A stretch of DNA of 64,000 nt from Rossellomorea sp036867415 (GTDB lineage Bacteria > Bacillota > Bacilli > Bacillales > Bacillaceae_B): NCBI RefSeq assembly GCF_036867415.1, contig NZ_JBAJHU010000004.1:1-64000 (forward strand), written 5' to 3'. The stretch's first letter is position 1, and every line of letters begins with the position of its first letter. A program made the position numbers and the translations under genes. This document shows positions 26,604 through 34,602 of this stretch, one piece after another. A model generated the notes under the pieces. It was not told the DNA's origin, did not search any database, and saw only the letters and a list, made by a program, of their open reading frames with translations.

Positions 26604-26633
26604 ATTATAGCATAATCGTCCCTGTGCTGTGAA
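26604..26633 (-). promoter_or_regulatory. Sigma-A promoter of cymR-yrvO-mnmA
   Basis: TTCACA (26628-26633) and an exact TATAAT (26604-26609) with an 18 bp spacer, about 95 bp before the cymR ATG. Confidence 0.7.
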
Positions 26634-26734
26634 AAGGATGGTTTGGCGGTGATTCAGATTGAAACATTTCCTTCTAAACTTGCCCTGTGATAAAGTAAAA
26701 GTACCCTGAGAACATCAGTTTGGAGAGATTTGAT

Positions 26735-28009
26735 ATGTCGATTAAACCACTTGCCTTCAAAATGAGGCCCAGAACGATTGATGAGATTATCGGACAACAG
26801 CACTTAGTGGGTGAAGGAAAAATCATCGACCGGATGGTAAAAGCAAAACAGCTTTCCTCCATGATCTTATATGGTCCTCCCGGAATAGGGAAAACCTCGA
26901 TTGCCAGTGCGATCGCCGGCAGTACGAAATATAGATTCAAAACGTTGAACGCAGTCACAAATAATAAAAAAGATATACAGATTGTCGCCGAAGAAGCGAA
27001 GATGTCAGGGAAAGTGATTCTTTTGCTCGACGAAGTCCATCGCCTTGATAAAGGAAAGCAGGACTTTCTTCTCCCATATCTAGAAAACGGGATGATCACC
27101 TTGATCGGGGCGACGACGAGCAATCCTTATCATGCGATCAATCCTGCGATCAGGAGCAGATGCCAAATCTTCGAGTTGAAGCCGCTTACCACCGAAGAAA
27201 TGAAAACCGCAATAAACAGGGCGATTGAAGATAAGGAGCGGGGCCTGGGCGACTATTCCCTCGACATTTCGGATGAAGCAGTCGAACACTTTGCGAGCAG
27301 CAGTTTCGGGGATGTCAGGAGCTCTTTGAACGCACTGGAGTTGGCTGTCCTGTCCACTTCACCTGATGAAGAAGGAACGATTCACATCAATGTCGGGATT
27401 GCAGAAGAGTGTTTACAGAAAAAGAGCTTTTCACATGATAAAGATGGAGATGCCCATTATGACGTGTTGAGTGCATTTCAGAAATCAATACGGGGCAGTG
27501 ATGTAAATGCTGCGCTCCATTACTTGGGCAGGCTTGTGGAAGCAGGCGATCTGCCAAGTATTGCCCGTCGATTGCTGGTCATTGCGTATGAAGACATTGG
27601 TCTCGCTAACCCCGGTGCAGGTTCGAGGACACTCGCTGCCATTGAAACGGCTGAAAAAATCGGGTTTCCGGAAGCACGCATACCCTTGGCCAATGCCATC
27701 ATTGAACTCTGCCTATCTCCAAAATCGAACTCAGCCATCCTTGCCATCGACGGCGCATTGGCTGACATTCGAAAAGGAAAAAGCGGGGAAGTTCCCGATC
27801 ATTTGAAAGATGCCCATTATAAGGGAGCTTCTGAATTAGGCAGAGGTGTAGAATACAAATACCCGCATGACTATGAATCCGGCTGGGTGGCACAATCCTA
27901 TCTGCCCGACCGGCTGAAGAATGTCCGGTACTACACCCCGAAATCGACCGGGAAATTCGAGCAGGCAATAGCCGGTATATATGAGAAGATTAATAAGCAA
28001 ATGAAATAG
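26735..28009 (+). CDS. rarA: Replication-associated recombination protein RarA (MgsA-type AAA ATPase)
   Basis: 424 aa. AAA+ ATPase related to RuvB and clamp-loader subunits: Walker A YGPPGIGKTS, Walker B LLLDEVHRLDKGKQDF, sensor 1 GATTSNP, arginine region INPAIRSRCQIFEL; C-terminal tetramerisation domain ending HDYESGWVAQSYLP. Acts at stalled forks. The ATG at 26735 has TTGGAGA eight bases upstream; the TTG five codons earlier is inside that site. It is divergent from cymR. Confidence 0.95.
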   Translation: MSIKPLAFKMRPRTIDEIIGQQHLVGEGKIIDRMVKAKQLSSMILYGPPGIGKTSIASAIAGSTKYRFKTLNAVTNNKKDIQIVAEEAKMSGKVILLLDEVHRLDKGKQDFLLPYLENGMITLIGATTSNPYHAINPAIRSRCQIFELKPLTTEEMKTAINRAIEDKERGLGDYSLDISDEAVEHFASSSFGDVRSSLNALELAVLSTSPDEEGTIHINVGIAEECLQKKSFSHDKDGDAHYDVLSAFQKSIRGSDVNAALHYLGRLVEAGDLPSIARRLLVIAYEDIGLANPGAGSRTLAAIETAEKIGFPEARIPLANAIIELCLSPKSNSAILAIDGALADIRKGKSGEVPDHLKDAHYKGASELGRGVEYKYPHDYESGWVAQSYLPDRLKNVRYYTPKSTGKFEQAIAGIYEKINKQMK

Positions 28010-28017
28010 ATTGATTA

Positions 28018-28045
28018 AGCCGGGTCTTTATCGATCCGGTTCTTT
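28018..28045 (+). terminator. Terminator of rarA
   Basis: Nine-pair stem AGCCGGGTC / GATCCGGTT (two G-U) with loop TTTATC, then CTTTT. Confidence 0.75.
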
Positions 28046-28154
28046 TGTTGCTGTCAGGTATTGAAATGATTTTTTAATCCGCTTTCACTCACTGGAAATC
28101 ATCGACAGTCTCCTGTCCCCTAGAATCAAAAATGTTCCCAATCAAATCCCCTTA

Positions 28155-28162
28155 CATACACT
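28155..28162 (+). promoter_or_regulatory. Possible mother-cell sigma -10 element of tgl
   Basis: CATACACT, 30 bp before the tgl start, resembles sigma-E/sigma-K -10 elements. No convincing -35 partner is seen. In B. subtilis tgl is a sigma-K gene. Confidence 0.35.
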
Positions 28163-28191
28163 GATAAAAAAGCGCCTCGGAGGTTATGCCG

Positions 28192-28911
28192 ATGATCACC
28201 CTGAAAAACGGCTCTTCCACTGCCGGTTTAAAAGGTTTATCCCCTGCCCAAGCCAATATCCTGAATGCAATTGAACAGAGCAAGATCAAGTATGAATACA
28301 ATCACCTGGAAGAACTCGCTTTTGAACTGAACCTGAGGGAAAGGATCATTATAAACAGCAGAATGCTCAACAGCAATGCCGCCACATTCGCCACATTTCC
28401 CAATTCGTCTTTCAACCCTTACTATTGGATCAAAACGATGAGCGGATACAGGTTAAGGGAATCAAGACGCCCTTCCGCTGCCATACGGGATGTTTTCGAA
28501 AATTCCTATTTGTACAGTTTTGAATGTGTGACCGCTGTCGTACTGATTTTTTATAAATCCATCCTGGACACGATACGCCCAGAGTATTTCGACCGCCTGT
28601 ATTCCCCGATGCTCATTTGGGGTCATAATTTCAATGACGCCATGCACATGGTGACATATGAAGGGATAGACAATATCCCGGGGGATGTATATTACTTTTC
28701 AAATCCCGACTATGAAGATCCGATCTGGATGGGCGAGAATGCTGTTTTCCTGGAAAAGAATCAGTATTTCGGCCATGGAATCGGAATCGTCACCCATAAC
28801 AAAATGATCGAGGCACTGAATACGTTACGAAGGATGAATGCAACACGTTCAGCATTCCAATTGAACCAGACCACCCGGCTTCAGTTCCCGGAACTGTATA
28901 AATACTCATAA
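28192..28911 (+). CDS. tgl: Spore coat protein-glutamine gamma-glutamyltransferase Tgl
   Basis: 239 aa. Cross-links spore coat proteins by forming glutamyl-lysine bonds. The catalytic Cys112 is in YSFECVTAVVLIFYK, and the GENAVFLEKNQYFGHGIGI segment matches the conserved Glu/His region. The ATG at 28192 is eight bases after GGAGG; the ATG two codons earlier is too close. It is transcribed alone between two terminators. A repeat-rich, Gln-rich SafA, which recruits Tgl in B. subtilis, is encoded at 62-64 kb. Confidence 0.93.
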   Translation: MITLKNGSSTAGLKGLSPAQANILNAIEQSKIKYEYNHLEELAFELNLRERIIINSRMLNSNAATFATFPNSSFNPYYWIKTMSGYRLRESRRPSAAIRDVFENSYLYSFECVTAVVLIFYKSILDTIRPEYFDRLYSPMLIWGHNFNDAMHMVTYEGIDNIPGDVYYFSNPDYEDPIWMGENAVFLEKNQYFGHGIGIVTHNKMIEALNTLRRMNATRSAFQLNQTTRLQFPELYKYS

Positions 28912-28944
28912 AAAATGACGGTCTTCGAATAGACCGTCATTTTT
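28910..28944. terminator. Bidirectional terminator between tgl and the yhc-like operon
   Basis: Perfect stem AAAAAATGACGGTC / GACCGTCATTTTTT with an eight-base loop; A/T-runs on both sides allow it to act in either direction. Confidence 0.9.
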
Positions 28945-29016
28945 TATATGAATTTTAGTAAACCAGAACGTCCTCTTCAGGACTTTCGCCATAAACTGGC
29001 GAAGGCAGCGTTATCT

Positions 29017-29964
29017 CTAAGCCGCTACATCCCGCTTTTTGAATACGAAGAATGCAAGGAGCTGGAAGATGGCAAAGTAAATGATGAGCATCGTGATCGA
29101 GAAGCCCATGGTCATCCCGTCCACCAGCGGTTGACTGAATCCGGTATACTGCGTAAGGTCTGTATTGGCAAACAGGCTGTATTTTGCCCAATCGAACTTC
29201 ATGGCAAGTAATCCTGTAGCGTTTGCTCCCATAAACAGCAGGAATAATGAAATCCCGATAGCGAGCGAAGAGCTTCTGAATACAGTCGAGATCATGAATG
29301 CCATCGTGGCCATCATCGTCACATCGATCGACTTCAATAAATAGGTTTTGATCAGATATCCTACGATATTCTGTTCAACCACTTTACCATCGATATAAGC
29401 CAGGTGGACGGATTGATCTGTGCCTCCGAAGAGAATCAGTCCAATCAGGAAGGAAACAGCGAAAAGAATACCAAGCAGTGTCCCACCATACAAAATGACC
29501 GTAATATATTTAGAGATTAATATCTTCGTTCTGGAAATAGGACGGATCAATAAGAGCTTAATCGTCCCCCATGAAAACTCACTGGCGACAATTCCCGCTG
29601 CGACGATGATGGCAAATAAGCCGACCAGCGTCACTGCAAAACCATTCGTCTCCACAAAGGTCCATACCGTTTCCTTTGTTTTCGGTGCAATATCGTTTTC
29701 AATCCTGTACTCGTTGAGGGCAATGTTACTCTTGATCATCGAAGTGCTGAGACGATCCATCTGTCCCTCGGACAATGCTTTCTTATCCCCTTCTACTTGC
29801 ATGGAAAGCTCCTGCTTCCAATTCTCTGTTTCCTTCGCTCTGGAATCTTCATATTTCTCAAAAGCACCGACGATTCCAATGACAAGGATCAATAGACCAA
29901 TCATGACATAGGTGCCGACCCGCTTAAATATTTTCATCCATTCATTCTTTATCAGGTTAAGCAT
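29017..29964 (-). CDS. ABC transporter permease, YhcI-like
   Basis: 315 aa ABC-2 permease. One N-terminal helix (about 16-35), a large extracellular loop of about 80 residues, then five more helices and a KKRD tail. The family motif ASEFSWGTIKLLLIRPISRTK is the cytoplasmic coupling segment. It is the last gene of a five-gene operon whose order and sizes match yhcEFGHI of B. subtilis. The ATG overlaps the upstream ATPase stop by eight bases; GGGGAGGT precedes it. Substrate unknown. Confidence 0.85.
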   Translation of the reverse strand: MLNLIKNEWMKIFKRVGTYVMIGLLILVIGIVGAFEKYEDSRAKETENWKQELSMQVEGDKKALSEGQMDRLSTSMIKSNIALNEYRIENDIAPKTKETVWTFVETNGFAVTLVGLFAIIVAAGIVASEFSWGTIKLLLIRPISRTKILISKYITVILYGGTLLGILFAVSFLIGLILFGGTDQSVHLAYIDGKVVEQNIVGYLIKTYLLKSIDVTMMATMAFMISTVFRSSSLAIGISLFLLFMGANATGLLAMKFDWAKYSLFANTDLTQYTGFSQPLVDGMTMGFSITMLIIYFAIFQLLAFFVFKKRDVAA

Positions 29965-30883
29965 GCAGGACCTCCCCTTTCTCATTTGTGATTTCCAGGA
30001 AGCGGTCCTCTAATGACTTCGCAACCTGCATAACGCTGAATATTTCCACTTCGTTCTCCACGAATGCTTTGATCAGCTGTGGTACCTGTTCTTTTGTGAT
30101 GCTTGTCTGCAGCTTGTTGCTTTTAACATCGAATACTAGAGACGGGTTGAAGGCATTCATGGCAACACGTGCCTTCTCCTCATTGTTCACTTCAAATTGA
30201 TAGACGAGCTCCTTACCGTCCACAAAATCCCGCACTGTCTGAACATCGATGAGCTTCCCTTTTTGAATGATCCCGATACGGTCGCACATCATTTCCATTT
30301 CTGAAAGCAGGTGACTTGATACAATGACAGCCATTCCTTCTTCCTGTGCAAGCTTTCTGATGTATGCACGTATTTCACGAATACCTGCTGGATCCAGGCC
30401 ATTCGTCGGTTCATCGAGAATGAGGATCTTCGGTCTGTGCAACAGGCATTGTGCGAGTCCTAAACGCTGCCTCATACCAAGCGAATACGTTTTAACCTTG
30501 TCATGGATCCTGTCGGTCAAGCCGACCAATTCGACTACTTCATTTATCCTCTCTTTCGTGATCCCATTCTGCATGCGGGCGAAATGCTGCAGGTTTTTAT
30601 AACCAGACATGAACTTATATAGCTCGGGATTCTCGACAATCGCTCCCACTGAAGCAATCGCACCTTCGAAATCTTTTTTGATGCTCTTGCCCGAGATGAC
30701 AACGTCTCCTTCAGAGATACTCATCAATCCGACGATCATCCTGATGGTGGTCGTCTTTCCTGCGCCATTTGGTCCAAGGAAACCAAAAACTTCCCCTTCG
30801 AACACATCAAAAGAAAGATCATCTATAATCTTTTTTCCTTTAATGACTTTCGATACATTTTGTAATTTCACAATTGTATTCAT
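29957..30883 (-). CDS. ABC transporter ATPase, YhcH-like
   Basis: 308 aa. Walker A GPNGAGKTT, signature TYSLGMRQRLGLA, Walker B ILILDEPTNGLDPAG and H-loop IVSSHLLSEM. A C-terminal extension of about 80 residues after the core is typical of bacitracin/lantibiotic-type exporters (DrrA/BcrA-like). It pairs with the YhcI-like permease. The start ATG overlaps the stop of the previous ATPase by four bases (ATGA). Confidence 0.88.
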   Translation of the reverse strand: MNTIVKLQNVSKVIKGKKIIDDLSFDVFEGEVFGFLGPNGAGKTTTIRMIVGLMSISEGDVVISGKSIKKDFEGAIASVGAIVENPELYKFMSGYKNLQHFARMQNGITKERINEVVELVGLTDRIHDKVKTYSLGMRQRLGLAQCLLHRPKILILDEPTNGLDPAGIREIRAYIRKLAQEEGMAVIVSSHLLSEMEMMCDRIGIIQKGKLIDVQTVRDFVDGKELVYQFEVNNEEKARVAMNAFNPSLVFDVKSNKLQTSITKEQVPQLIKAFVENEVEIFSVMQVAKSLEDRFLEITNEKGEVLHA

Positions 30884-31587
30884 TCTTTTCTTTTCCCTCC
30901 AGCCGTTGTTTTTTTCAACCATTGCAGAACCGATAAACCTTCCTCTTCCCTCAGCTTCTCCACCTCGCAATGTCCTTCGATCTTTCCTTCGTGAATGATA
31001 TATGCTTCATCCAGGATCGCTTCGATTTCATCAATTTCGTGCGTGGCGATGATCACCGTCTGATTTCCGAACTCGATATATGAAATCAGGCTCTTCACAA
31101 TTGAATCCCTCACCATCGGATCCAATCCTGAAAACGGTTCATCCAAAAGAAGTACCTCTGTATTACGTGACAGGGTCAGGATAAGTTTCAATCTTCCCCG
31201 ATTTCCTTTTGATAAATGTTTAATTTTTTTATTTTCATCCAGATTCATGAAGGCTGTCAGTTCTTTTGCCTTCTTTGAATCGAAGTCTTCGAATTGGGAA
31301 GCGTAGAAACGGATCATTCCTTCTACCGTGAATGCTTCATAAAACATATCCAATTCAGTCAAATATGAGACCTTGTCAGCTATCTTCCTGGATACTTGCA
31401 TATCTTTGAACATCACTTTGCCGCTGCTTGGAAGCACAAGACCGGCAATCATTTTCAAAGTGGTCGATTTACCGCTTCCGTTCGGTCCAAGCAGACCGTA
31501 TATTTTTCCTTTCTCGAACTGCATCGAAGTATGTTCCAGAGCGACCTCGTGACCGTATTTTTTTGTTACATGCTGAAAACGGATCAT
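30880..31587 (-). CDS. ABC transporter ATPase, YhcG-like
   Basis: 235 aa. Walker A GPNGSGKST and Walker B VLLLDEPFSGLDP are intact, but the signature region reads KHLSKGNRGRLKLIL, the variant LSKGN form common in YtrB/YhcG ATPases. It probably serves the YhcE-like membrane subunit. It lies 18 bp after the GntR gene; GAGGGGGG precedes the ATG. Confidence 0.87.
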   Translation of the reverse strand: MIRFQHVTKKYGHEVALEHTSMQFEKGKIYGLLGPNGSGKSTTLKMIAGLVLPSSGKVMFKDMQVSRKIADKVSYLTELDMFYEAFTVEGMIRFYASQFEDFDSKKAKELTAFMNLDENKKIKHLSKGNRGRLKLILTLSRNTEVLLLDEPFSGLDPMVRDSIVKSLISYIEFGNQTVIIATHEIDEIEAILDEAYIIHEGKIEGHCEVEKLREEEGLSVLQWLKKTTAGGKRKE

Positions 31588-31605
31588 GTTTCATCCCCCC
31601 TCCAT

Positions 31606-31968
31606 CTATTCATCCTGATACTTCTCGAGACTTTCAATCATCTTATTTTTGGATAACCCGAGTTCTTTCATGTTCCTTATGAATTGCCCCACTATTTCTT
31701 TTTGAACTTTTTCATTCAGTACCGAAAGGATTTCTTGATTTTCCGTTACAAAGGTTCCCTGCCCTCTCCTTGTCTCCACGATCTCCATCCTTTCCAACTC
31801 GCTGTAAGTCCTTTGAATGGTATTCGGATTCACACCTGAATGAATCGCCATCTCCCTGACTGAAGGAAGCTTATCTCCAGGCTGCAATTCCTTTCTCACG
31901 ATTTCCCGAATAATCCGGTCTGCAATCTGAACATAAATCGGTTTCGATGCTGTATATTCTTCTGTCAT
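31606..31968 (-). CDS. GntR/YtrA-family regulator, YhcF-like
   Basis: 120 aa. N-terminal winged helix (PIYVQIADRIIREIV, PGDKLPSVREMA, NPNTIQRTYSELE, RRGQGTFV) with only a short C-terminal dimerisation helix pair and no ligand-binding domain, as in the YtrA subfamily. It probably binds the palindrome at 32766-32803 and represses its own operon. It starts 3 bp after the YhcE-like gene. Confidence 0.9.
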   Translation of the reverse strand: MTEEYTASKPIYVQIADRIIREIVRKELQPGDKLPSVREMAIHSGVNPNTIQRTYSELERMEIVETRRGQGTFVTENQEILSVLNEKVQKEIVGQFIRNMKELGLSKNKMIESLEKYQDE

Positions 31969-31971
31969 TCC

Positions 31972-32748
31972 TTACACCTCTACTTTACGGTCTAATAACC
32001 GGCAGGAAATAATAAACAGAGTGATCATGACGAGCCCTTCAAATGCGAATGGCAGAACAGGAAAGGGAATGATTTCATTCATAAAACTTACTTCCGCATC
32101 CCCACGGCCCGCTGAAAAAGCAAGCCCTGCAGGTACCTTGATCGTCCATGATTCAAACAGCCTCTGCACCCACTCAAAGCTCATCAATATCGCTGTGAGA
32201 CCCTGATAGATGACGATGAACCCTATGATGAATAACCACCTTATGTTTTTTATGGCAGGGAATTTCCCCAGGGCGTGGTAAAACGTCCAAAAAAAGAGGA
32301 TCCAAATGGAAAAGTTAGACGCTGCGACCGTAATTCCGAGATTGAATAAAATCCCTTCTTTAAGCGGCCAATATGAAAAAAAGGTATCTTCCGGAAGACG
32401 CGCTAGGCTGACGGCCCCGAGAATATCCACCAATAAGAAAGATAAGGTTGAATATATGAAGGCTATGATCAGCTTTGGAACGATCAGTTTAAATCCGCTT
32501 TGGGGGCTGTGAAGCCACAGCTGCGTCTTACCCTCCATCCTGAGCATGGAGAAGACAATGACCGGCATCACAGCCAGATGAAAGATTCCAAGCATGATGA
32601 CAAATACAACCACAACCGACGACTCCCCTGTCACTTTGCCAAGTATCAGTCCCAATGCGTAAATAAATAGAATGATGGCAATCCAGCCGTAAAACCATAT
32701 TCTTGAGGTGTGAAAATCTTTCCATAGAAGGCCTTTAAACGCTTTCAT
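31972..32748 (-). CDS. ABC-2-like membrane protein, YhcE-like
   Basis: 258 aa with about six membrane segments and no ATPase motif; probably the membrane partner of the YhcG-like ATPase. First gene of the operon. The ATG at 32748 has AAGGAG eight bases upstream; the GTG three codons earlier is part of that region. Low sequence conservation means assignment rests mainly on operon position and topology. Confidence 0.75.
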   Translation of the reverse strand: MKAFKGLLWKDFHTSRIWFYGWIAIILFIYALGLILGKVTGESSVVVVFVIMLGIFHLAVMPVIVFSMLRMEGKTQLWLHSPQSGFKLIVPKLIIAFIYSTLSFLLVDILGAVSLARLPEDTFFSYWPLKEGILFNLGITVAASNFSIWILFFWTFYHALGKFPAIKNIRWLFIIGFIVIYQGLTAILMSFEWVQRLFESWTIKVPAGLAFSAGRGDAEVSFMNEIIPFPVLPFAFEGLVMITLFIISCRLLDRKVEV

Positions 32749-32765
32749 ATCCAGCACTCCTTAAA

Positions 32766-32803
32766 GTGTTTTAGTGTTCTAGTTAGATAGTACACTAAAA
32801 CAC
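32766..32803. promoter_or_regulatory. Operator of the yhc-like operon
   Basis: Perfect inverted repeat with 12 bp arms GTGTTTTAGTGT / ACACTAAAACAC and a 14 bp spacer. It covers the -10 box and ends 18 bp before the start codon. The spacing and GTGT..ACAC symmetry fit YtrA-type GntR operators. Confidence 0.8.
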
Positions 32804-32816
32804 GAGTAACCGTCAA
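32787..32816 (-). promoter_or_regulatory. Promoter of the yhc-like operon
   Basis: TTGACG (32811-32816) and TACTAT (32787-32792) with an 18 bp spacer; the -10 lies inside the operator palindrome. Confidence 0.7.
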
Positions 32817-32899
32817 TCCATTTTTAACAAAAAATGGGTTCATTTATTTTGTCTGTTGTGTAAAGCTATAAGAAAGATCAGAAGCAGGGGTGAGGACGT

Positions 32900-33340
32900 A
32901 TGAAATCTTCGAAAAAAGGGTGGACTGAAGCTGAGGAGACGCTGCTGATGGAAATCGTCCAGTCTTATATGGATAAGGGAATTTCTAAAAAAGCAGCGTT
33001 TGAAGAAGTTTCAGCAAAAATAAACCGAACACCGGCCACTTGCTCTCATCACTATTATGCCATCAGAAATAATCAACCCATCTCCAGTGGGGATTCAGCG
33101 ATCACTCTTGAGGATTGCATCCATTATCTAAGTGACAGGACCAGACAGCAGGAAACGCTTTTAAGGGAGAACAAGATGTTAAAGAAAGAAAAACAGGAAC
33201 TCCTGCTCGTTCAGAAGAGGTTGAAGGATAGGTACTCAATACTTTCCGGTCAGCAGAAGAAGCTTCAACAATTACTTTCCATTATAAAGGAAGCCGAGAA
33301 CTATACGGAGAGCCCTGTCATAACACCGATCATTCATTAA
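32900..33340 (+). CDS. Short RsfA-family (Myb/SANT-like) transcription factor
   Basis: 146 aa. The N-terminal Myb-like helix-turn-helix (GWTEAEETLLMEIVQSYMDK, then NRTPATCSHHYYAIRN) is that of RsfA/YlbO prespore regulators; the C-terminal half is a coiled coil (about 85-135). RsfA of B. subtilis tunes sigma-F genes. This protein is clearly shorter than RsfA and near YlbO in type, so the exact regulon is unknown. GGGGTGAGG precedes the ATG. Confidence 0.8.
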   Translation: MKSSKKGWTEAEETLLMEIVQSYMDKGISKKAAFEEVSAKINRTPATCSHHYYAIRNNQPISSGDSAITLEDCIHYLSDRTRQQETLLRENKMLKKEKQELLLVQKRLKDRYSILSGQQKKLQQLLSIIKEAENYTESPVITPIIH

Positions 33341-33363
33341 ATTTTCATGTATAAAAAAAGGAA

Positions 33364-33389
33364 AGGGCCCGTCTGATGAGACAGGCCCT
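33364..33389. terminator. Terminator between the RsfA-like gene and tcdA
   Basis: Stem AGGGCC-C-GTCT / AGAC-A-GGCCCT with a GATG loop. The minus-strand continuation TTTCCTTTTTTT suits tcdA; on the plus strand it is followed by GCTCTTTATT. Confidence 0.75.
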
Positions 33390-33397
33390 GCTCTTTA

Positions 33398-34162
33398 TTA
33401 TTTATCTTTCACTCTTTTGATTTCGATATCTTTCAATAATTGATTCACTACGTAGCCTGCCTGTACCAATCCTGCCACGGATGGTACAAACGCATTGGAA
33501 GACGGTGGCATCTGAGCTTTTCTGATCTTGGCATCGTCTTTCCCGACTTCCTTCCTGACATCTTCGCGTATGACAATCGGGCTTTCATCCGAAAATACGA
33601 CGGGCACCCCTTTTTTGATTCCTTCTTTCTTCAATCGTGTACGGATGACTTTTGCAATCGGATCTGTATGAGTTTTACTGATATCAGCAATTTGGAAACG
33701 GGTTGGATCTGTTTTATTTGCCGCACCCATACTCGAAATCAAAGGTATATCCCTTTTCAGGCATTCTTTCATTAAATGAATTTTATAGGCAATCGTATCG
33801 GAGGAATCAACGACATAGTCTAATCCATGACTGAAGAACTCTTCATAGGTTTCTTCGGTATAGAACATCTTTAATGAGATCACTTCACATTCAGGGTTAA
33901 TATCTTTGATGCGATCACGCATTAAATCAGCTTTGGGCTTTCCTACGGTAGAAAGGAGCGCGTGAATCTGGCGGTTTACATTTGTGATGTCGACATCGTC
34001 TTTATCCACCAATACAAGGCGCCCTACACCCGAACGCGCCAATGCCTCTGCTGCAAAGGAACCCACACCGCCGATACCGAGTACGGCAACTGTGCTGTTC
34101 TTGAGGATATCTAGTCCTTCCTTTCCGATCGCTAATTCATTTCTGGAAAACTGGTGTAGCAA
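33398..34162 (-). CDS. tcdA: tRNA threonylcarbamoyladenosine dehydratase TcdA
   Basis: 254 aa E1-like ThiF-family enzyme that cyclises t6A37 to ct6A37 in ANN-decoding tRNAs. Nucleotide loop VLGIGGVGSFAAEALARSG, then DKDDVDITNVNRQ and the TRFQIADISKTHTDP and PPSSNAFVP motifs. The best start is TTG at 34162, nine bases after GGAG, which gives MLHQFSRNEL and exactly the B. subtilis YrvM length; upstream in-frame ATGs lie on or before that site. Confidence 0.9.
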   Translation of the reverse strand: MLHQFSRNELAIGKEGLDILKNSTVAVLGIGGVGSFAAEALARSGVGRLVLVDKDDVDITNVNRQIHALLSTVGKPKADLMRDRIKDINPECEVISLKMFYTEETYEEFFSHGLDYVVDSSDTIAYKIHLMKECLKRDIPLISSMGAANKTDPTRFQIADISKTHTDPIAKVIRTRLKKEGIKKGVPVVFSDESPIVIREDVRKEVGKDDAKIRKAQMPPSSNAFVPSVAGLVQAGYVVNQLLKDIEIKRVKDK

Positions 34163-34287
34163 TTCAATCATCTCCATTATAAGTATTCGACTAGGTTTAT
34201 ACTGAATTAGAATAAAGGATAGCAGGTGGAAAATCAACTTGAAATCTTTTCTGATTACTTGTTTACCCATTTATAAGAAACAAATAG

Positions 34288-34316
34288 AAAAAACCAGACT
34301 GGATAACAGCCTGGTT
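34288..34316 (-). terminator. Terminator downstream of 6S RNA
   Basis: Ten-pair stem AACCAGGCTG / CAGTCTGGTT with a five-base loop, then six T on the minus strand. Confidence 0.85.
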
Positions 34317-34347
34317 TTGTATGCTCATTTAAGGAAGTTTGAAAAGT

Positions 34348-34546
34348 AGGAACGAGTCCCAATCGTGCCGCCGCTGCGATTCCTTCGTTTTGAACCCGCT
34401 CTCGGCAGGTGGGTGCTTTGCTCTGCTAGTTGTTAGTCCTCTGAAGAGGCATGAACGTGTAACAGAAACGACAAGCTCCCAAAGTTTTAATTGTTCGGTC
34501 AAAACTGTCAGGGTTAACGTCGTACACATCAGGACTCGTTTGTGAT
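34348..34546 (-). ncRNA. bsrA: 6S-1 RNA (BsrA)
   Basis: Non-coding RNA of about 195 nt between aspS and tcdA, the location of 6S-1 RNA in B. subtilis. The ends pair: AACGAGTCC near 34532-34540 with GGGACTCGTT at 34351-34360. The 5' half carries GTCCTGATGTG and the conserved AAACTTTGGGAGCTTGTCGTTT segment that flanks the central bubble. It sequesters sigma-A RNA polymerase by mimicking an open promoter. The open reading frames across it are accidental. Confidence 0.9.
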
Positions 34547-34553
34547 TGTTTAA

Positions 34554-34582
34554 ATCATACCATAAGGATTTTGAATTTTCAA
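34554..34582 (-). promoter_or_regulatory. Sigma-A promoter of 6S-1 RNA
   Basis: TTGAAA (34577-34582) and TATGAT (34554-34559) with a 17 bp spacer, placing the start a few bases before the terminal stem of the RNA. Confidence 0.85.
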
Positions 34583-34602
34583 TGAACTCCCCTTAGGAAT
34601 TT

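Noticed and set aside
29017..32748. Antimicrobial peptide biosynthesis cluster
   Set aside because: The ABC operon has no precursor peptide, modification enzyme or protease gene, and it matches the yhcEFGHI housekeeping layout.
34329..34545. Small open frames on both strands between tcdA and aspS
   Set aside because: They lie over the 6S-1 RNA, whose promoter, terminal stem and conserved core explain the region.
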